Shown here: positions 16,565 through 24,608 of the stretch, one piece after another
Layout of the letters: each line of letters begins with the position of its first letter
How positions within the stretch are numbered: position 1 is the first letter of the stretch
Source of the DNA: LB3-1 sp036401895
GTDB taxonomy: Bacteria; Chloroflexota; Chloroflexia; Chloroflexales; Kallotenuaceae
DNA length: 36,355 nt
NCBI GenBank assembly: GCA_036401895.1
Contig: DASWTW010000413.1
Span: forward strand, 1 to 36,355
Reading direction: 5' to 3'
The notes under the pieces: generated by a model
Databases searched by the model: none
What the model saw: the letters and a program-made list of their open reading frames with translations, nothing else
Told to the model about the DNA's origin: nothing
Position numbers and translations under genes: made by a program

Positions 16565-17428
16565 ATGGATGAACACGACGATCTCGCGGAGTGCTTTGAA
16601 GCCCACCGGACCATGTTGCAGGCTGTGGCCTACCGAATGCTCGGCTCACTGAGTGAGGCCGAGGATGCCGTGCAGGAAGCCTGGTTTCGTCTCAGCCGCT
16701 CCGGCGATGCCGGCATCGAGAATCTGGGCGGCTGGCTGACGATGGTCGTGGCGCGGGTCTGTCTCGATATGCTGCGCGCTCGGACGTCGCGCCGTGAAGA
16801 GCCGCTGGATCAGCAGGGACACGATACGCTCGTCAGCCGTGAGGTCGGCAGCGATCCCGAGCAGGAAGCGCTGCTGGCCGATGCGGTCGGTCTGGCACTG
16901 CTGGTAGTGCTTAACACGCTCGCGCCTGCCGAGCGGCTGGCCTTTGTGTTGCACGATATTTTCGCCGTGCCCTTCGATCAGATCGCGTCCGTGGTGGGGC
17001 GCTCTCCCGATGCGACCCGCAAGCTGGCAAGCCGTGCCCGACGCCGGGTACGCGGCGCGGCGGTGGTGCCTGACGCCGAGCTAGCTCACCAGCGAGCGGT
17101 CGTCGATGCCTTTCTGACGGCGTCAAGGACGGGCGATTTCGATGCGCTGCTGGCGGTGCTTGATCCCGACGTTGTGCTCACCGACGATCGCAGCGGCATG
17201 GTGCGTGAGGTCCAGGGCGCGGCGACGATCGCCGGGCAATCTGCTGGCCGCGCGAAGGCCGCTCAGGCAGCGCTCGTGGATGGAAACGTTGGCGTTGTAG
17301 TCGCGCCGTATGGACGGCTGATGCTGGTCCTTCAGCTCACGATTACCGATGCCAGGATCGTCAGGATCGACGTGGTGTCTGATCCTGAGCGTCTGCGCCG
17401 GCTGCGCGTGGCGGTGCTCGACAGTTAA
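16565..17428 (+). CDS. ECF sigma factor with SnoaL-like C-terminal domain (SigJ/ECF41-like)
   Basis: A 287-residue extracytoplasmic-function sigma factor. Region sigma2 is seen at about 20-85 (YRMLGSLSEAEDAVQEAWFRL, then VARVCLDMLRAR), sigma4 at about 118-165 (ERLAFVLHDIFAVPFDQIA...GRSPDATRKLASRARRRV), and an NTF2/SnoaL-like domain at about 178-287 (VDAFL...GDFDALLAVLDPDVVLTDD, then IVRIDVVSDPERLRRL). In this group the C-terminal domain replaces an anti-sigma factor and tunes activity. The WLPEP linker typical of many ECF41 proteins is not evident, so a neighbouring ECF group is possible. Promoter elements of the group occur at its own front and at that of the divergent CMD-family gene. Confidence 0.9.
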   Translation: MDEHDDLAECFEAHRTMLQAVAYRMLGSLSEAEDAVQEAWFRLSRSGDAGIENLGGWLTMVVARVCLDMLRARTSRREEPLDQQGHDTLVSREVGSDPEQEALLADAVGLALLVVLNTLAPAERLAFVLHDIFAVPFDQIASVVGRSPDATRKLASRARRRVRGAAVVPDAELAHQRAVVDAFLTASRTGDFDALLAVLDPDVVLTDDRSGMVREVQGAATIAGQSAGRAKAAQAALVDGNVGVVVAPYGRLMLVLQLTITDARIVRIDVVSDPERLRRLRVAVLDS

Positions 17429-17506
17429 GGAGTAGATGTTTTGTGCTGCGGCTTGGGGATTAAAACGGGAAGCGCTGCGCCGATCCGGCTGTGATACGGT
17501 ATGCGC

Positions 17507-17537
17507 GGTGGAGCTGAACATCAGGCTCAGCTCCACC
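17507..17537. terminator. Bidirectional hairpin terminator
   Basis: An 11-base perfect stem, GGTGGAGCTGA (17507-17517) and TCAGCTCCACC (17527-17537), with a nine-base loop. It lies between the convergent sigma factor and secreted protein genes. No clear U-run. Confidence 0.55.
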
Positions 17538-17553
17538 ATCGACTCATGCCGGA

Positions 17554-18990
17554 TCAATCGTTGAAGAGCTGGACCCAGCGCCCATCGAAGCCGCCGTTGG
17601 CAGCGCTGTACCACGCGCCGACGAGCCACGCTCCGGCCTCGCGGGTATCGTCGTCGACGATCGGGCCGGAGTGTACAAAGAAGTCGTGCTGCCACCAGAA
17701 GGCGTTATGCGAGTTGTAGTAGCCGCTGGCCGCTCCCCGGCTGCGACCGTAGCTGTCGAGCCCCTGGCCGGAGTACGCCTTGAAATCGTCAGATCCCGAA
17801 GGACAATCCTCGTCCAGCTCGGCTGAGTACGCGCCGTAGAACCAGGTTTTATCGGGAATGCCCTCGCGTCCATCGGTCAGATCCGACTTGCCGTTGTCGC
17901 GCGATTTGGTGTAGAACCGCTGCACGCCCGTGCTGACCTCGGCCTGCCCGGCCTCGTTCACAATCGGGCTTTCCAGCAGCACATCCTCGGAGTCGGTCGA
18001 CAGCCAGTGAGTGTACCAGGCGTTGTTCTGCCAGTGAGTCGGGAAAAGATCGGCCAGATCCTGAAGCTCATACGTCACGCGCTTCACCTGATACCACGGT
18101 ACTTTGGTGCCGTTGTCGGCGCGGCTGGCCAGGCTGGCGGCGTTGCTGTTGCTCAACGTCTGCGCGCCCCAGCTGCTCACGGCCGCCGACGATCCGCCGG
18201 GCACAAACGCGTAGTGAACGTTCTTCTTTTCGTCGCGTCCGCTCACGCCGACCTCAGCGCCGGCGTAAGAGCCCTGGCCCACAATCCAGCTGTACGTATT
18301 CTTGACAAAGCGCAGCTCGTGCCCGTTGGTATCACACGAAAGGCCGGCGTCGGTCTCGTCGGCCTGCCAGAGCAACACATGCTTGCCGGTCGCCGTCTGC
18401 ATGAAGTTCAGGCCACTGTCGGTCGAGCGGCGCATGATGTGATCATGGTGATGCGTGACTGTGACATGGCTGACCAGCTCACTGCTGCTGCCGGGCGTGC
18501 CGCTCACGCCGCGGATCACAATCTCCACGCGCTCCCAATCGTGAATCTGGCTGCCTTCCTTATCCGCCGCGTTGTAGACGTGATAAAGCAAGACCAGATT
18601 TTTGCTGCCGCCCTCCATATATTCGATCAGGCTGCTGTAAAGCGTCGGACGAACGCTCCAGTGGCTGTAGCTGCTTGATCCGGCGACATACTGGTTGATG
18701 TTGAGCCAGTTCACGCGATTGGTGGCAAAGTTGCCATCCTGATCGAAGTTGAAGTTGGCGAGCCAGTCGCGGCCCTCTTTGCCGTTGTTTTCATCGGCGC
18801 GCTTGAGAATCACCGGAGCATAGTAGTAAAGATAGGATTGACGCTGCGCGGTGGTCAGGCTCCAGGTCTGCGCCTGCGCTGGAGTCGCGGCCAGATCCAG
18901 CCCCAGCGCGGCCAGCGCAATGATCACGATCACTCTGAGTAGATGAGCCCTGGTATTTCCGGCGAACATGATTGGATACCGTAAGTTCAT
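17554..18990 (-). CDS. Secreted protein with HDWE-type motif, unknown function
   Basis: A 478-residue protein with a signal peptide (hydrophobic core about 17-34, cleavage likely after AQA at 38-40). The mature part starts with a YYAP...D..NGKEGRDWLANFNFDQDGNF region and has IHDWERVEI (149-157) and VTHHHDHI (178-185). A histidine/aspartate HDWE motif after a short-helix lead is also a feature of NPP1/NLP necrosis-inducing proteins (GHRHDWE) and of Vps62-like proteins; I see only a partial likeness. Aspartate-rich loops may bind calcium. Start: ATG 18990 has GGGAG ten bases upstream; an in-frame extension to 19077 has no support. It is monocistronic, with hairpins at its end and a probable extended -10 promoter in front. 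Confidence 0.7.
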   Translation of the reverse strand: MNLRYPIMFAGNTRAHLLRVIVIIALAALGLDLAATPAQAQTWSLTTAQRQSYLYYYAPVILKRADENNGKEGRDWLANFNFDQDGNFATNRVNWLNINQYVAGSSSYSHWSVRPTLYSSLIEYMEGGSKNLVLLYHVYNAADKEGSQIHDWERVEIVIRGVSGTPGSSSELVSHVTVTHHHDHIMRRSTDSGLNFMQTATGKHVLLWQADETDAGLSCDTNGHELRFVKNTYSWIVGQGSYAGAEVGVSGRDEKKNVHYAFVPGGSSAAVSSWGAQTLSNSNAASLASRADNGTKVPWYQVKRVTYELQDLADLFPTHWQNNAWYTHWLSTDSEDVLLESPIVNEAGQAEVSTGVQRFYTKSRDNGKSDLTDGREGIPDKTWFYGAYSAELDEDCPSGSDDFKAYSGQGLDSYGRSRGAASGYYNSHNAFWWQHDFFVHSGPIVDDDTREAGAWLVGAWYSAANGGFDGRWVQLFND

Positions 18991-19097
18991 GAACCGTTTT
19001 CTCCCTGTGAATGATTGATAGCTTCCACATTGGCGGCGACGAACGTGTGTGGTGAATGCAGAAGCTTCTTGTAACAATAGGTCTGAGGGGCCGGGGG

Positions 19098-19106
19098 ATT
19101 ATACCA
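19098..19106 (-). promoter_or_regulatory. Extended -10 promoter element
   Basis: TGGTATAAT on the minus strand, a perfect extended -10, in an AT-rich patch about 108 bases before the ATG of the secreted protein at 18990. No convincing -35 is seen at the normal distance. Confidence 0.4.
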
Positions 19107-19158
19107 GATTTTAACAATTTCGCGAGGTCCGGCAAAAAACAAATCGTCACGGGTAGCA

Positions 19159-19205
19159 GAAACGCCGTAGTGTCCACGTTGCAGCGAACGCGACTACGGC
19201 GTTTC
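19159..19205 (-). terminator. Long hairpin after hydrolase remnant
   Basis: A 13-base perfect stem, GAAACGCCGTAGT (19159-19171) and ACTACGGCGTTTC (19193-19205), with a 21-base loop. On the minus strand it follows the hydrolase remnant, and a T6 run occurs about 20 bases beyond. It may be the old gene's terminator. Confidence 0.45.
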
Positions 19206-19239
19206 AGAGGGCTGTTGCTTTTGGGCTCAGGCGGCGCTG

Positions 19240-19587
19240 ATGCCGCCAGAAACGGCAAGATGTACGCGCAGCTATTGACCAGAGCGTGCCCCGCGTCGGG
19301 AATGATCGTGGTTGTCAGGTGGGGCACCAGCCGCTGCATGCGCGCCGCGACTTCTCGGCATCGCGCAGCGCATCCCGCCGGCCGATCACGAGCTGGACCG
19401 GCATGAACAGCCGGCGCTCCGCATCGGAGAAGATCGGGAGCGCGCCGACACGCGTCTTGAAATGCGTCATCATCAGCGCCATGGTTGCTTCAACCTCGGA
19501 CGGCACCGGTTGATCACCCAGCACCATGCGGTTGATGCGCGTGATGACCCAGCGGCCCATCAGCGCCAGCGGAAGCGCCCGCGCCAC
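19240..19587 (-). pseudogene. Alpha/beta hydrolase C-terminal remnant, frameshifted
   Basis: Two overlapping minus-strand frames join into one protein end. The upstream frame (from 19587) reads ARALPLALMGRW... and then PVQLVIGRRDALRDAEKS, which holds the acid-residue strand of the hydrolase fold. The reading continues in the other frame from 19339 as MQRLVPHLTTTIIPDAGHA, which holds the catalytic His helix. A single-base change near 19340 would reconnect them. The N-terminal half with the nucleophile elbow is missing, and a TAG lies two codons before 19587. This is a decayed gene. Confidence 0.65.
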
Positions 19588-19686
19588 GCCCTACCCCGTG
19601 CTTGGCCGGCCTGGTGGTCGCTCCCAGCCCTTTCACTGCCCTGGTGACCGCGTAGGATGGCTCAGGAGGGGCGGGATGGCTATCGG

Positions 19687-19980
19687 CTATTGCACATCAT
19701 TGAGGGGGGTGGTGGCATAGGCTGCAAGGAAGCCACACGCGTCACACCGGAACATGCTGACGGCATAGCGCCGGACCCGGTTGGTGTTGACGGTCCCCGT
19801 ATTCATCCATAAATTAAAGGCACTCGGCTGGCTGCGTTGGGGCTCTCCTGCCGCCCACTCGCTCTGATACAGGGAGTTCGTCTCGCCACGGTCGAGGAGA
19901 TACCCCGCTTCCATACTGCCCTGACACAGTGGGCAGAGCGGCTGCAACCGTACGGTTTTGCCTTCATAAGGGTCGCTCAT
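19687..19980 (-). CDS. Small zinc-ribbon protein (DUF6487-like)
   Basis: A 97-residue hypothetical protein. TAGGAG four bases before ATG 19980 decides this start. CPLCQG near the N-terminus and FRCDACGF near the C-terminus form a four-cysteine zinc ribbon. The middle holds GYLLDRG and W-rich segments. The layout resembles small predicted nucleic-acid- or zinc-binding proteins of the DUF6487 kind. No operon partner is seen. Confidence 0.65.
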   Translation of the reverse strand: MSDPYEGKTVRLQPLCPLCQGSMEAGYLLDRGETNSLYQSEWAAGEPQRSQPSAFNLWMNTGTVNTNRVRRYAVSMFRCDACGFLAAYATTPLNDVQ

Positions 19981-20279
19981 ACTGCTCCTATTCACTACGT
20001 AGCATCTCTCAGCATACACCAGCATGCCCGTAGACCGTCTGTGCTGCCCCAGGACGCACGAATGCTCCCTTGACGTGTCCAGCCGCTAACCAGGTGACGA
20101 GTAAATCCCTTCCTTCATCGATGCTCTTGTCTCAACATGAATATATAACCAACCGCATAAAAAGACCTCTACTCCGGTCCCGGAATTGTCTTCCGGGGGT
20201 TGTGTTTTGTCGATGGTGGAGTCAAAGCAGCCTCTTGCTTCAGGCTAGCCGGTACGATGGGTGAGCGAAACGAGACGCG
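19981..20279. other. Intergenic stretch, nothing recognised
   Basis: About 300 bases between two minus-strand genes, with lower GC around 20120-20200. I see no supported gene, RNA or strong hairpin here. It probably holds the promoter of the zinc-ribbon gene. Confidence 0.5.
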
Positions 20280-20696
20280 CTAGACGGAGATTGCCTCGAT
20301 CTGGCTCAGGCGCACAGGCGTTGCGGCGCGTAAGGTGTTCTGGATCTCGGCGACCTGGTCGGTATGGTGCATCAGGGAGCGAATAGCCTCTTCGCTTGCC
20401 TGCGCGGCAATCGTGGCGTGGTAGCTGACATTGGTCGCGCCCGCGCCCTCAGCCGCGAAGTCGCCCTCTACGGTCACCTCGACGCGCTCGACGACGATCC
20501 CGCGCTTAGCGGCCTCGCGGTAGATGTCGTTGCAGTAGCAGGTGGCCAGCGCAAGAAAGAGCAGCTCGCCGCCGTTGACGCTGGAGCCGAATCCCGTGGA
20601 CTTGGGCGCGATCGTGATCTTGTGCTGGTGGTCGTTGGTCTGGATCTCGACCTGGTGGCTGTCAAGGCTGTTCTGTAAGCGCGTGCGCATTCGCAT
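20280..20696 (-). CDS. OsmC-family protein without the second redox cysteine
   Basis: A 138-residue OsmC/Ohr-family protein. Visible features are ITIAPKSTGFGSSVNGGELLFLALATCYCNDIYREA (26-62, Cys53 and Cys55) and the VTVEGDF strand. In peroxidases of this family a second conserved Cys lies in the late helix; here that region reads MHHTDQVAEIQNTL (109-122) with no Cys, so thiol peroxidase activity is doubtful. GGAGGAGACC is placed correctly for ATG 20696. A much longer open frame upstream belongs to a shadow of the beta-propeller gene. The two genes are on the same strand, 91 bases apart. Confidence 0.82.
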   Translation of the reverse strand: MRMRTRLQNSLDSHQVEIQTNDHQHKITIAPKSTGFGSSVNGGELLFLALATCYCNDIYREAAKRGIVVERVEVTVEGDFAAEGAGATNVSYHATIAAQASEEAIRSLMHHTDQVAEIQNTLRAATPVRLSQIEAISV

Positions 20697-20787
20697 TGCG
20701 GTCTCCTCCCGTATGCCGGTTGCTTGAAGCATAGCATGGAGATCAATCGAAGGCGAGGCGATCAGCAGCCGATCGAACAAGGCGACC

Positions 20788-21843
20788 TCAGGGCGCGATC
20801 TGCACGAGCGTCTGCTCTGGAGCGTCAATCCAGACCCACGCCGCTCCTTCGGCGGAGAAGAGCGCGTAATACTGGCTGGTCGCCGCCTCTCCGACATGGA
20901 TCGTCTCCACGGCGCGTTGTTCGGCCTCACCGATTCGCAGCACGCCGTCGTTGCCCGTCGCCTGGCCGCTGTCACGCGCGGCGGGAGCGACCCACACCGA
21001 TCGCGAGCCGGCTGTAAGATTGGCGGCCACAAAATCGATCGGGATACGCTCACCCAGCCGGTTACTCTGCGGATCGATGCGCACCACCGCGAATCCATGC
21101 TCGTCAAGCACCCACGCCGACTCTTCGCTGACCGCCAGGCCATGCACCGCGAATCCGACATCGATCGTCGTGACCACACGCCGGGTTGTGCTATCGATGC
21201 GGGCGACAATCCCGTCGTCATGACTTCCCGTCCACAGCGAACCATGTCCGACGGCAGCTGCAATAATCTCCTCGCCCACCTGAAGCGGCTGCCCCACGAT
21301 CCGATTCGTCCCTGGATCGATCTGGAAGACCGTTGTCTGCGTTGTGAGCCATAGCGTCCGCTTGTCGGCAGCCAGCAACAGCCGATCGGTCGTCGGTAAG
21401 CTGAGCGCACGCAGGTCGATCGTCGCGACAACTGTGTGCGTGCGCGGATCGATCCGGACCAGGCGTGTGCGGTCGGCGCTGCACACCCATAGCGCCTGCG
21501 CGCCATACATGATCTCCCACGGCTCGAAGTCGAGCGCGATCGGCGAACGCACGACTTCGCCAGTACGGCTATCGAGGCGCGAGACGCTGCGCTCTGCCGG
21601 GTTAGAGATCCAGATCGATCGGTCGCCAAACGTGACGGAGCGCGTGCCGGACGGGAGGCCGATTCGGGCCTGGATGCGGCTAGCCGCCGGCGTCACATCT
21701 GCCGCTGCTCGCGCGTTCGGCTGCTGGGCGGCGGGTGGGCGCGGCGACTCCCGGACGGCGCCAGGGCTGCATGAAGAAAGAAGCGCAACCACGAGCGCCA
21801 CGCTCAGCCCAAGCGATCGGCTGCGCTGCGGAAGATACAACAT
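20788..21843 (-). CDS. Beta-propeller lipoprotein (YVTN/Vgb-like repeats)
   Basis: A 351-residue lipoprotein. The N-terminus has a basic start, a hydrophobic core and the lipobox LSSC with Cys25. The mature part has about seven repeats of the type xxLWVxxxxxxxVxRIDPxTxxVVxxI (for example near residues 112-142 and 158-186), the hallmark of NHL/Vgb-like beta-propellers. GGAG precedes ATG 21843. It likely binds a ligand or partner at the cell surface; Vgb is a streptogramin lyase, but a lyase role is not supported here. Confidence 0.8.
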   Translation of the reverse strand: MLYLPQRSRSLGLSVALVVALLSSCSPGAVRESPRPPAAQQPNARAAADVTPAASRIQARIGLPSGTRSVTFGDRSIWISNPAERSVSRLDSRTGEVVRSPIALDFEPWEIMYGAQALWVCSADRTRLVRIDPRTHTVVATIDLRALSLPTTDRLLLAADKRTLWLTTQTTVFQIDPGTNRIVGQPLQVGEEIIAAAVGHGSLWTGSHDDGIVARIDSTTRRVVTTIDVGFAVHGLAVSEESAWVLDEHGFAVVRIDPQSNRLGERIPIDFVAANLTAGSRSVWVAPAARDSGQATGNDGVLRIGEAEQRAVETIHVGEAATSQYYALFSAEGAAWVWIDAPEQTLVQIAP

Positions 21844-21997
21844 TGCTTATCTCCACAAAGTAGGTGTTGCACGATCTACACTGTTGCCCGGCGATACGTT
21901 CCCGCTGAAGTGCGTGATGGCAGTGTAGAGCCCAGCAATCAAGCGGGGCACGCCACTTGCCCCAACTGTCCTATTTAGTACGAAAGCGAGCATACAA

Positions 21998-22321
21998 ATG
22001 ATTAGCCGAGTCTGGCATGGCTGGACAACTCTGGAGCAGGCGGACGCCTACGAGGCCCTGCTGAACGACGAGATTTTTCCCAGTATTCAGGAGCGGCAGA
22101 TCGATGGATACCACGGGATTCAGCTCTTCCGCCGTACGACCGGGCTGGAGGTCGAGTTCGTCACGATTATGTATTTCGACTCGCTTGATGCAATTCGTGA
22201 GTTTGCCGGCGAAGATTACGAGGTCGGCGTGATCCCGGTGAAGGCCCGCGCGCTGCTGTCACGCTTTGACGAGCGATCGCAGCACTACGAGGTCAAGGCG
22301 AACCTCCGGGAGAACGATTGA
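21998..22321 (+). CDS. ABM-like small monooxygenase-fold protein
   Basis: A 107-residue protein of the dimeric alpha/beta-barrel (antibiotic biosynthesis monooxygenase-like) group. It opens with ISRVWHGWTT..QADAYEALL and has the GYHGIQLFRR..., VEFVTIMYFDSLDAIREFAG strand-helix pair. Function in the cell is unknown; such proteins may oxidise small aromatic substrates or just share the fold. Divergent from the lipoprotein, with a 154-base spacer. Confidence 0.75.
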   Translation: MISRVWHGWTTLEQADAYEALLNDEIFPSIQERQIDGYHGIQLFRRTTGLEVEFVTIMYFDSLDAIREFAGEDYEVGVIPVKARALLSRFDERSQHYEVKANLREND

Positions 22322-22381
22322 CGTACCCCGGACGCTGCATATGCCGCCAGCCTGGCAGCGTTCTATGCTACACTTGGATCT

Positions 22382-22795
22382 GTGATACGATCCGCACAGC
22401 CACATGATCAGGACGCTGTGTTGCAGCTGGCGGCGCAGTTTGCTACCTCATTTGTCGTGGACGAGCGCTCGTTTCAGACAGCCTTTGCGGCGGCCTTGCA
22501 CGCGCCCGACGCATATCTGGCCGTCGCCGAGATCGATGGGCGGATCGTCGGCTATGTGCTTGCCTTCCGGCATGTCACGTTCTTTGCTAACGGGCCGGTG
22601 GCCTGGGTTGAAGAGCTGATGGTCGATCCGCAGCATCGACAGCGGGGAGTAGGACGGCAGCTGATGCAGCGCGTCGAGGGCTGGGCCGCAGACCATGACT
22701 GCCGGCTGGTCGCGCTGGCAACTCGGCGCGCGGCAGCCTTCTACCAGGCGATCGGGTATCACGAGTCCGCGACGTATTTCCGAAAACTGCTGTAG
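22382..22795 (+). CDS. GNAT family N-acetyltransferase
   Basis: A 137-residue GNAT. The acetyl-CoA loop reads RQRGVGRQL (80-88), preceded by the strand WVEELMVDPQH and followed by the RVEGWAADH helix and the YHESATYFRK end typical of the fold. GTG start at 22382, as MIRSAQPHDQDAVLQL is the usual N-terminus. Substrate unknown. It lies in the same direction as its neighbours with short gaps, probably an operon of small genes. Confidence 0.85.
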   Translation: MIRSAQPHDQDAVLQLAAQFATSFVVDERSFQTAFAAALHAPDAYLAVAEIDGRIVGYVLAFRHVTFFANGPVAWVEELMVDPQHRQRGVGRQLMQRVEGWAADHDCRLVALATRRAAAFYQAIGYHESATYFRKLL

Positions 22796-22828
22796 CCGCT
22801 GAGCGATCGATCGCAGCCTGAGGACGCT

Positions 22829-23314
22829 ATGCCGATTCTGCATCTAACAACGCTGATCCACGCACCCGTCGAGCGCGTCTTCGATCTTGCACGCTGCATC
22901 GACTTGCACGAAACGTCGATGACCACGCACGGCGAGACTGCGGTTGGAGGCGTTACTAGCGGATTGATCACCCTGGGCCAGACGGTGACGTGGCGCGCGA
23001 AGCATTTTGGCGTCTGGCAGCACTTGACGGCACAGATCACGATCTACGATCCGCCGCATCATTTCCGCGACACGATGGTGCGGGGCGCGTTCAAGCGCTT
23101 CGACCACGATCACTATTTCCAGAGTCAGGGTAGCCAGACCTGTATGATCGATGTGTTCGATTATACGTCGCCGCTGGGCGTGCTGGGATTTATAGCCGAT
23201 GCGGCTGTGCTCAAGCGCTATATGGAGCGCGTGCTGGCGGAGCGCAACCAGGTGATCAAGGCTGTTGCCGAGTCGTCGCAGTGGCAAAAGTTCTTGCCGG
23301 TGCTTTATAGCTAA
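22829..23314 (+). CDS. SRPBCC-family protein
   Basis: A 161-residue START-like (SRPBCC) protein. It has the N-terminal TLIHAPVERVFDLARCIDLH, the ITIYDPPHHFRDTMVRGAFKRFDHDHYF strand pair and the long closing helix LKRYMERVLAERNQVIKAVAES. These proteins bind lipids or small hydrophobic ligands; close relatives are often labelled cell-division-inhibitor-like. GAGGAC precedes ATG 22829. Confidence 0.8.
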   Translation: MPILHLTTLIHAPVERVFDLARCIDLHETSMTTHGETAVGGVTSGLITLGQTVTWRAKHFGVWQHLTAQITIYDPPHHFRDTMVRGAFKRFDHDHYFQSQGSQTCMIDVFDYTSPLGVLGFIADAAVLKRYMERVLAERNQVIKAVAESSQWQKFLPVLYS

Positions 23315-23350
23315 GCTCTGCTGGGAGATTAAGTTAGCAGGAGAACGTGT

Positions 23351-23938
23351 ATGCAGCGTTGGTTCAAAGGGCTCTATCTTGCCGCCATTATCGCCGAGAC
23401 CGTGATTCGCGCGCCCTACAACCGGCAGCGCCAGCGGCCTAAGGTCGTCGACCCGCTTGAGCGCGGCCTCCTGGGCCTGCTGTTTGGAACGTTTCTGATC
23501 TCGCTGGTGTATGTTTTCAGCTCCTGGCTGGATCGCGCCAACTATCGCTGGTCGGAGACGACCAAAGCGCGCGCTGGTGGGCTGGGAGCGGCGCTAATGG
23601 GCGTTGCAGTCGTGATCTTTTGGCGCGCTCATGCCGACCTGGGCCGGAACTGGTCGCCGACTCTGGAGGTCGCAGAGCGTCAAACGCTGGTGACACGCGG
23701 CATCTATCAGTACATCCGCCACCCGATGTATGCCTCGCAGTGGGTGTGGAGCGTTGGGCAGGCGCTGCTGCTGCAAAACTGGATCGCCGGACCGTTGGGC
23801 TTTATCGGCTTCCTGCCGATGTACTTCTTGCGCGTGCCGCGTGAGGAACAGATGATGCTGGAGCATTTCGGCGACGACTACCGCGATTACATGGCGCAAA
23901 CCGGGCGGGTCTTCCCACGACTACGCCGCCAGGCTTGA
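23351..23938 (+). CDS. Isoprenylcysteine carboxyl methyltransferase-like membrane protein
   Basis: A 195-residue membrane protein with about four to five hydrophobic segments (near 6-22, 42-60, 74-90, 125-150). The ICMT signature GIYQYIRHPMYAS (about 117-129) and the C-terminal REEQMMLEHFGDDYRDY are complete, so SAM-dependent methylation is likely. Bacterial relatives act on unknown small molecules rather than on prenylated proteins. AGGAGA precedes ATG 23351. Confidence 0.85.
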   Translation: MQRWFKGLYLAAIIAETVIRAPYNRQRQRPKVVDPLERGLLGLLFGTFLISLVYVFSSWLDRANYRWSETTKARAGGLGAALMGVAVVIFWRAHADLGRNWSPTLEVAERQTLVTRGIYQYIRHPMYASQWVWSVGQALLLQNWIAGPLGFIGFLPMYFLRVPREEQMMLEHFGDDYRDYMAQTGRVFPRLRRQA

Positions 23939-23943
23939 AGGGG

Positions 23944-23969
23944 CAAACAAAGGAACAAAGGAACAAACA
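23944..23969 (+). repeat. Short A-rich repeat, copy 3
   Basis: CAAACAAAGGAACAAAGGAACAAAC directly after the methyltransferase gene. The same GGAACAAA words occur in the spacers at 1014-1054 and, on the other strand, 8630-8664. The heptamer GAACCTA part is missing here. Confidence 0.45.
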
Positions 23970-24084
23970 TTCAAGGATTGATCCCGGCAGCTAGCATCAA
24001 TAACTCCTCCTTGCCAACACCATAATCGTGAAGTCAAGCACGCTCGCAATTGATTGTGGAGCGTGTTTTCGATCTGCATTGTCT

Positions 24085-24122
24085 ACAAAATACTTGTACA
24101 CAAGATACTTGTGCCCTATAAT
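24085..24122 (+). promoter_or_regulatory. Sigma-70 promoter with overlapping MarR operators
   Basis: TTGTAC (24094-24099), 17 bases, then a perfect TATAAT (24117-24122). Two 13-base direct repeats ACAARATACTTGT (24085-24097 and 24100-24112) cover the -35 and the spacer; each is an inverted repeat ACAAR-like/CTTGT, and CTTGTACACAAG between them is also palindromic. This is a likely autoregulatory operator for the regulator starting at 24153. Confidence 0.7.
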
Positions 24123-24152
24123 ATCTTCATAAATATATGCAATGAGGTAAGC

Positions 24153-24581
24153 ATGGATCAGATCGAGGAGTGCGTCAGCTTCTTGCTTGGCAAAGCCTAC
24201 CAGCAAGTTAACGCGGCTGCCAAACGTCGTCTGCTGCCACACGGCGTAACGCCGGTTCAATACGCGGTGCTCAACGTATTGTGGCAGCAGGATGCGCGGA
24301 GCGGCGCGGAGCTTGGCGAGCGGCTCCAGCTCGACAGCGCCACCATGACCGGCGTGCTGGATCGGCTGGTTAGCGCGGGCCTGATCGAGCGGCAGGCAGA
24401 TGCAGCGGATCGCCGGATCAATCGCGTGGTGCTGACCGAAGCCGGGCGATCTTTGCAACAGCCGCTGGACAGCGAGATGGACGCGCTCAATGCCGAGATC
24501 TTTGGGCAGCTGGGCGCTGAAGATGCGGAACGTCTGCGCGCCATGCTGCGGCGGCTCGGCAAGCTATCGTCGCGGGCGTAG
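24153..24581 (+). CDS. MarR family transcriptional regulator
   Basis: A 142-residue MarR protein starting at ATG 24153 with GAGGT in front; the frame is open to 24054 but that part is promoter. The winged helix is seen as TPVQYAVLNVLWQQ (about 29-42), SGAELGERLQLDSATMTGVLDRLVSAGLIER (about 47-77) and the wing QADAADRRINRVVLTEAG (about 78-95). MarR proteins are dimeric repressors released by small ligands or oxidation. It is followed after 27 bases by the DUF2000 gene, the likely regulated partner, and has palindromes in its own promoter. Confidence 0.9.
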   Translation: MDQIEECVSFLLGKAYQQVNAAAKRRLLPHGVTPVQYAVLNVLWQQDARSGAELGERLQLDSATMTGVLDRLVSAGLIERQADAADRRINRVVLTEAGRSLQQPLDSEMDALNAEIFGQLGAEDAERLRAMLRRLGKLSSRA

Positions 24582-24608
24582 ACGAGAGCGAGCAGGAAAG
24601 GAAAGCTC

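Noticed and set aside
20697..21629. A fusion of an Arg/Ser-rich protein with the OsmC-like domain
   Set aside because: The upstream part is in a shadow frame of the beta-propeller gene, and the OsmC-like gene has its own ribosome site at ATG 20696.
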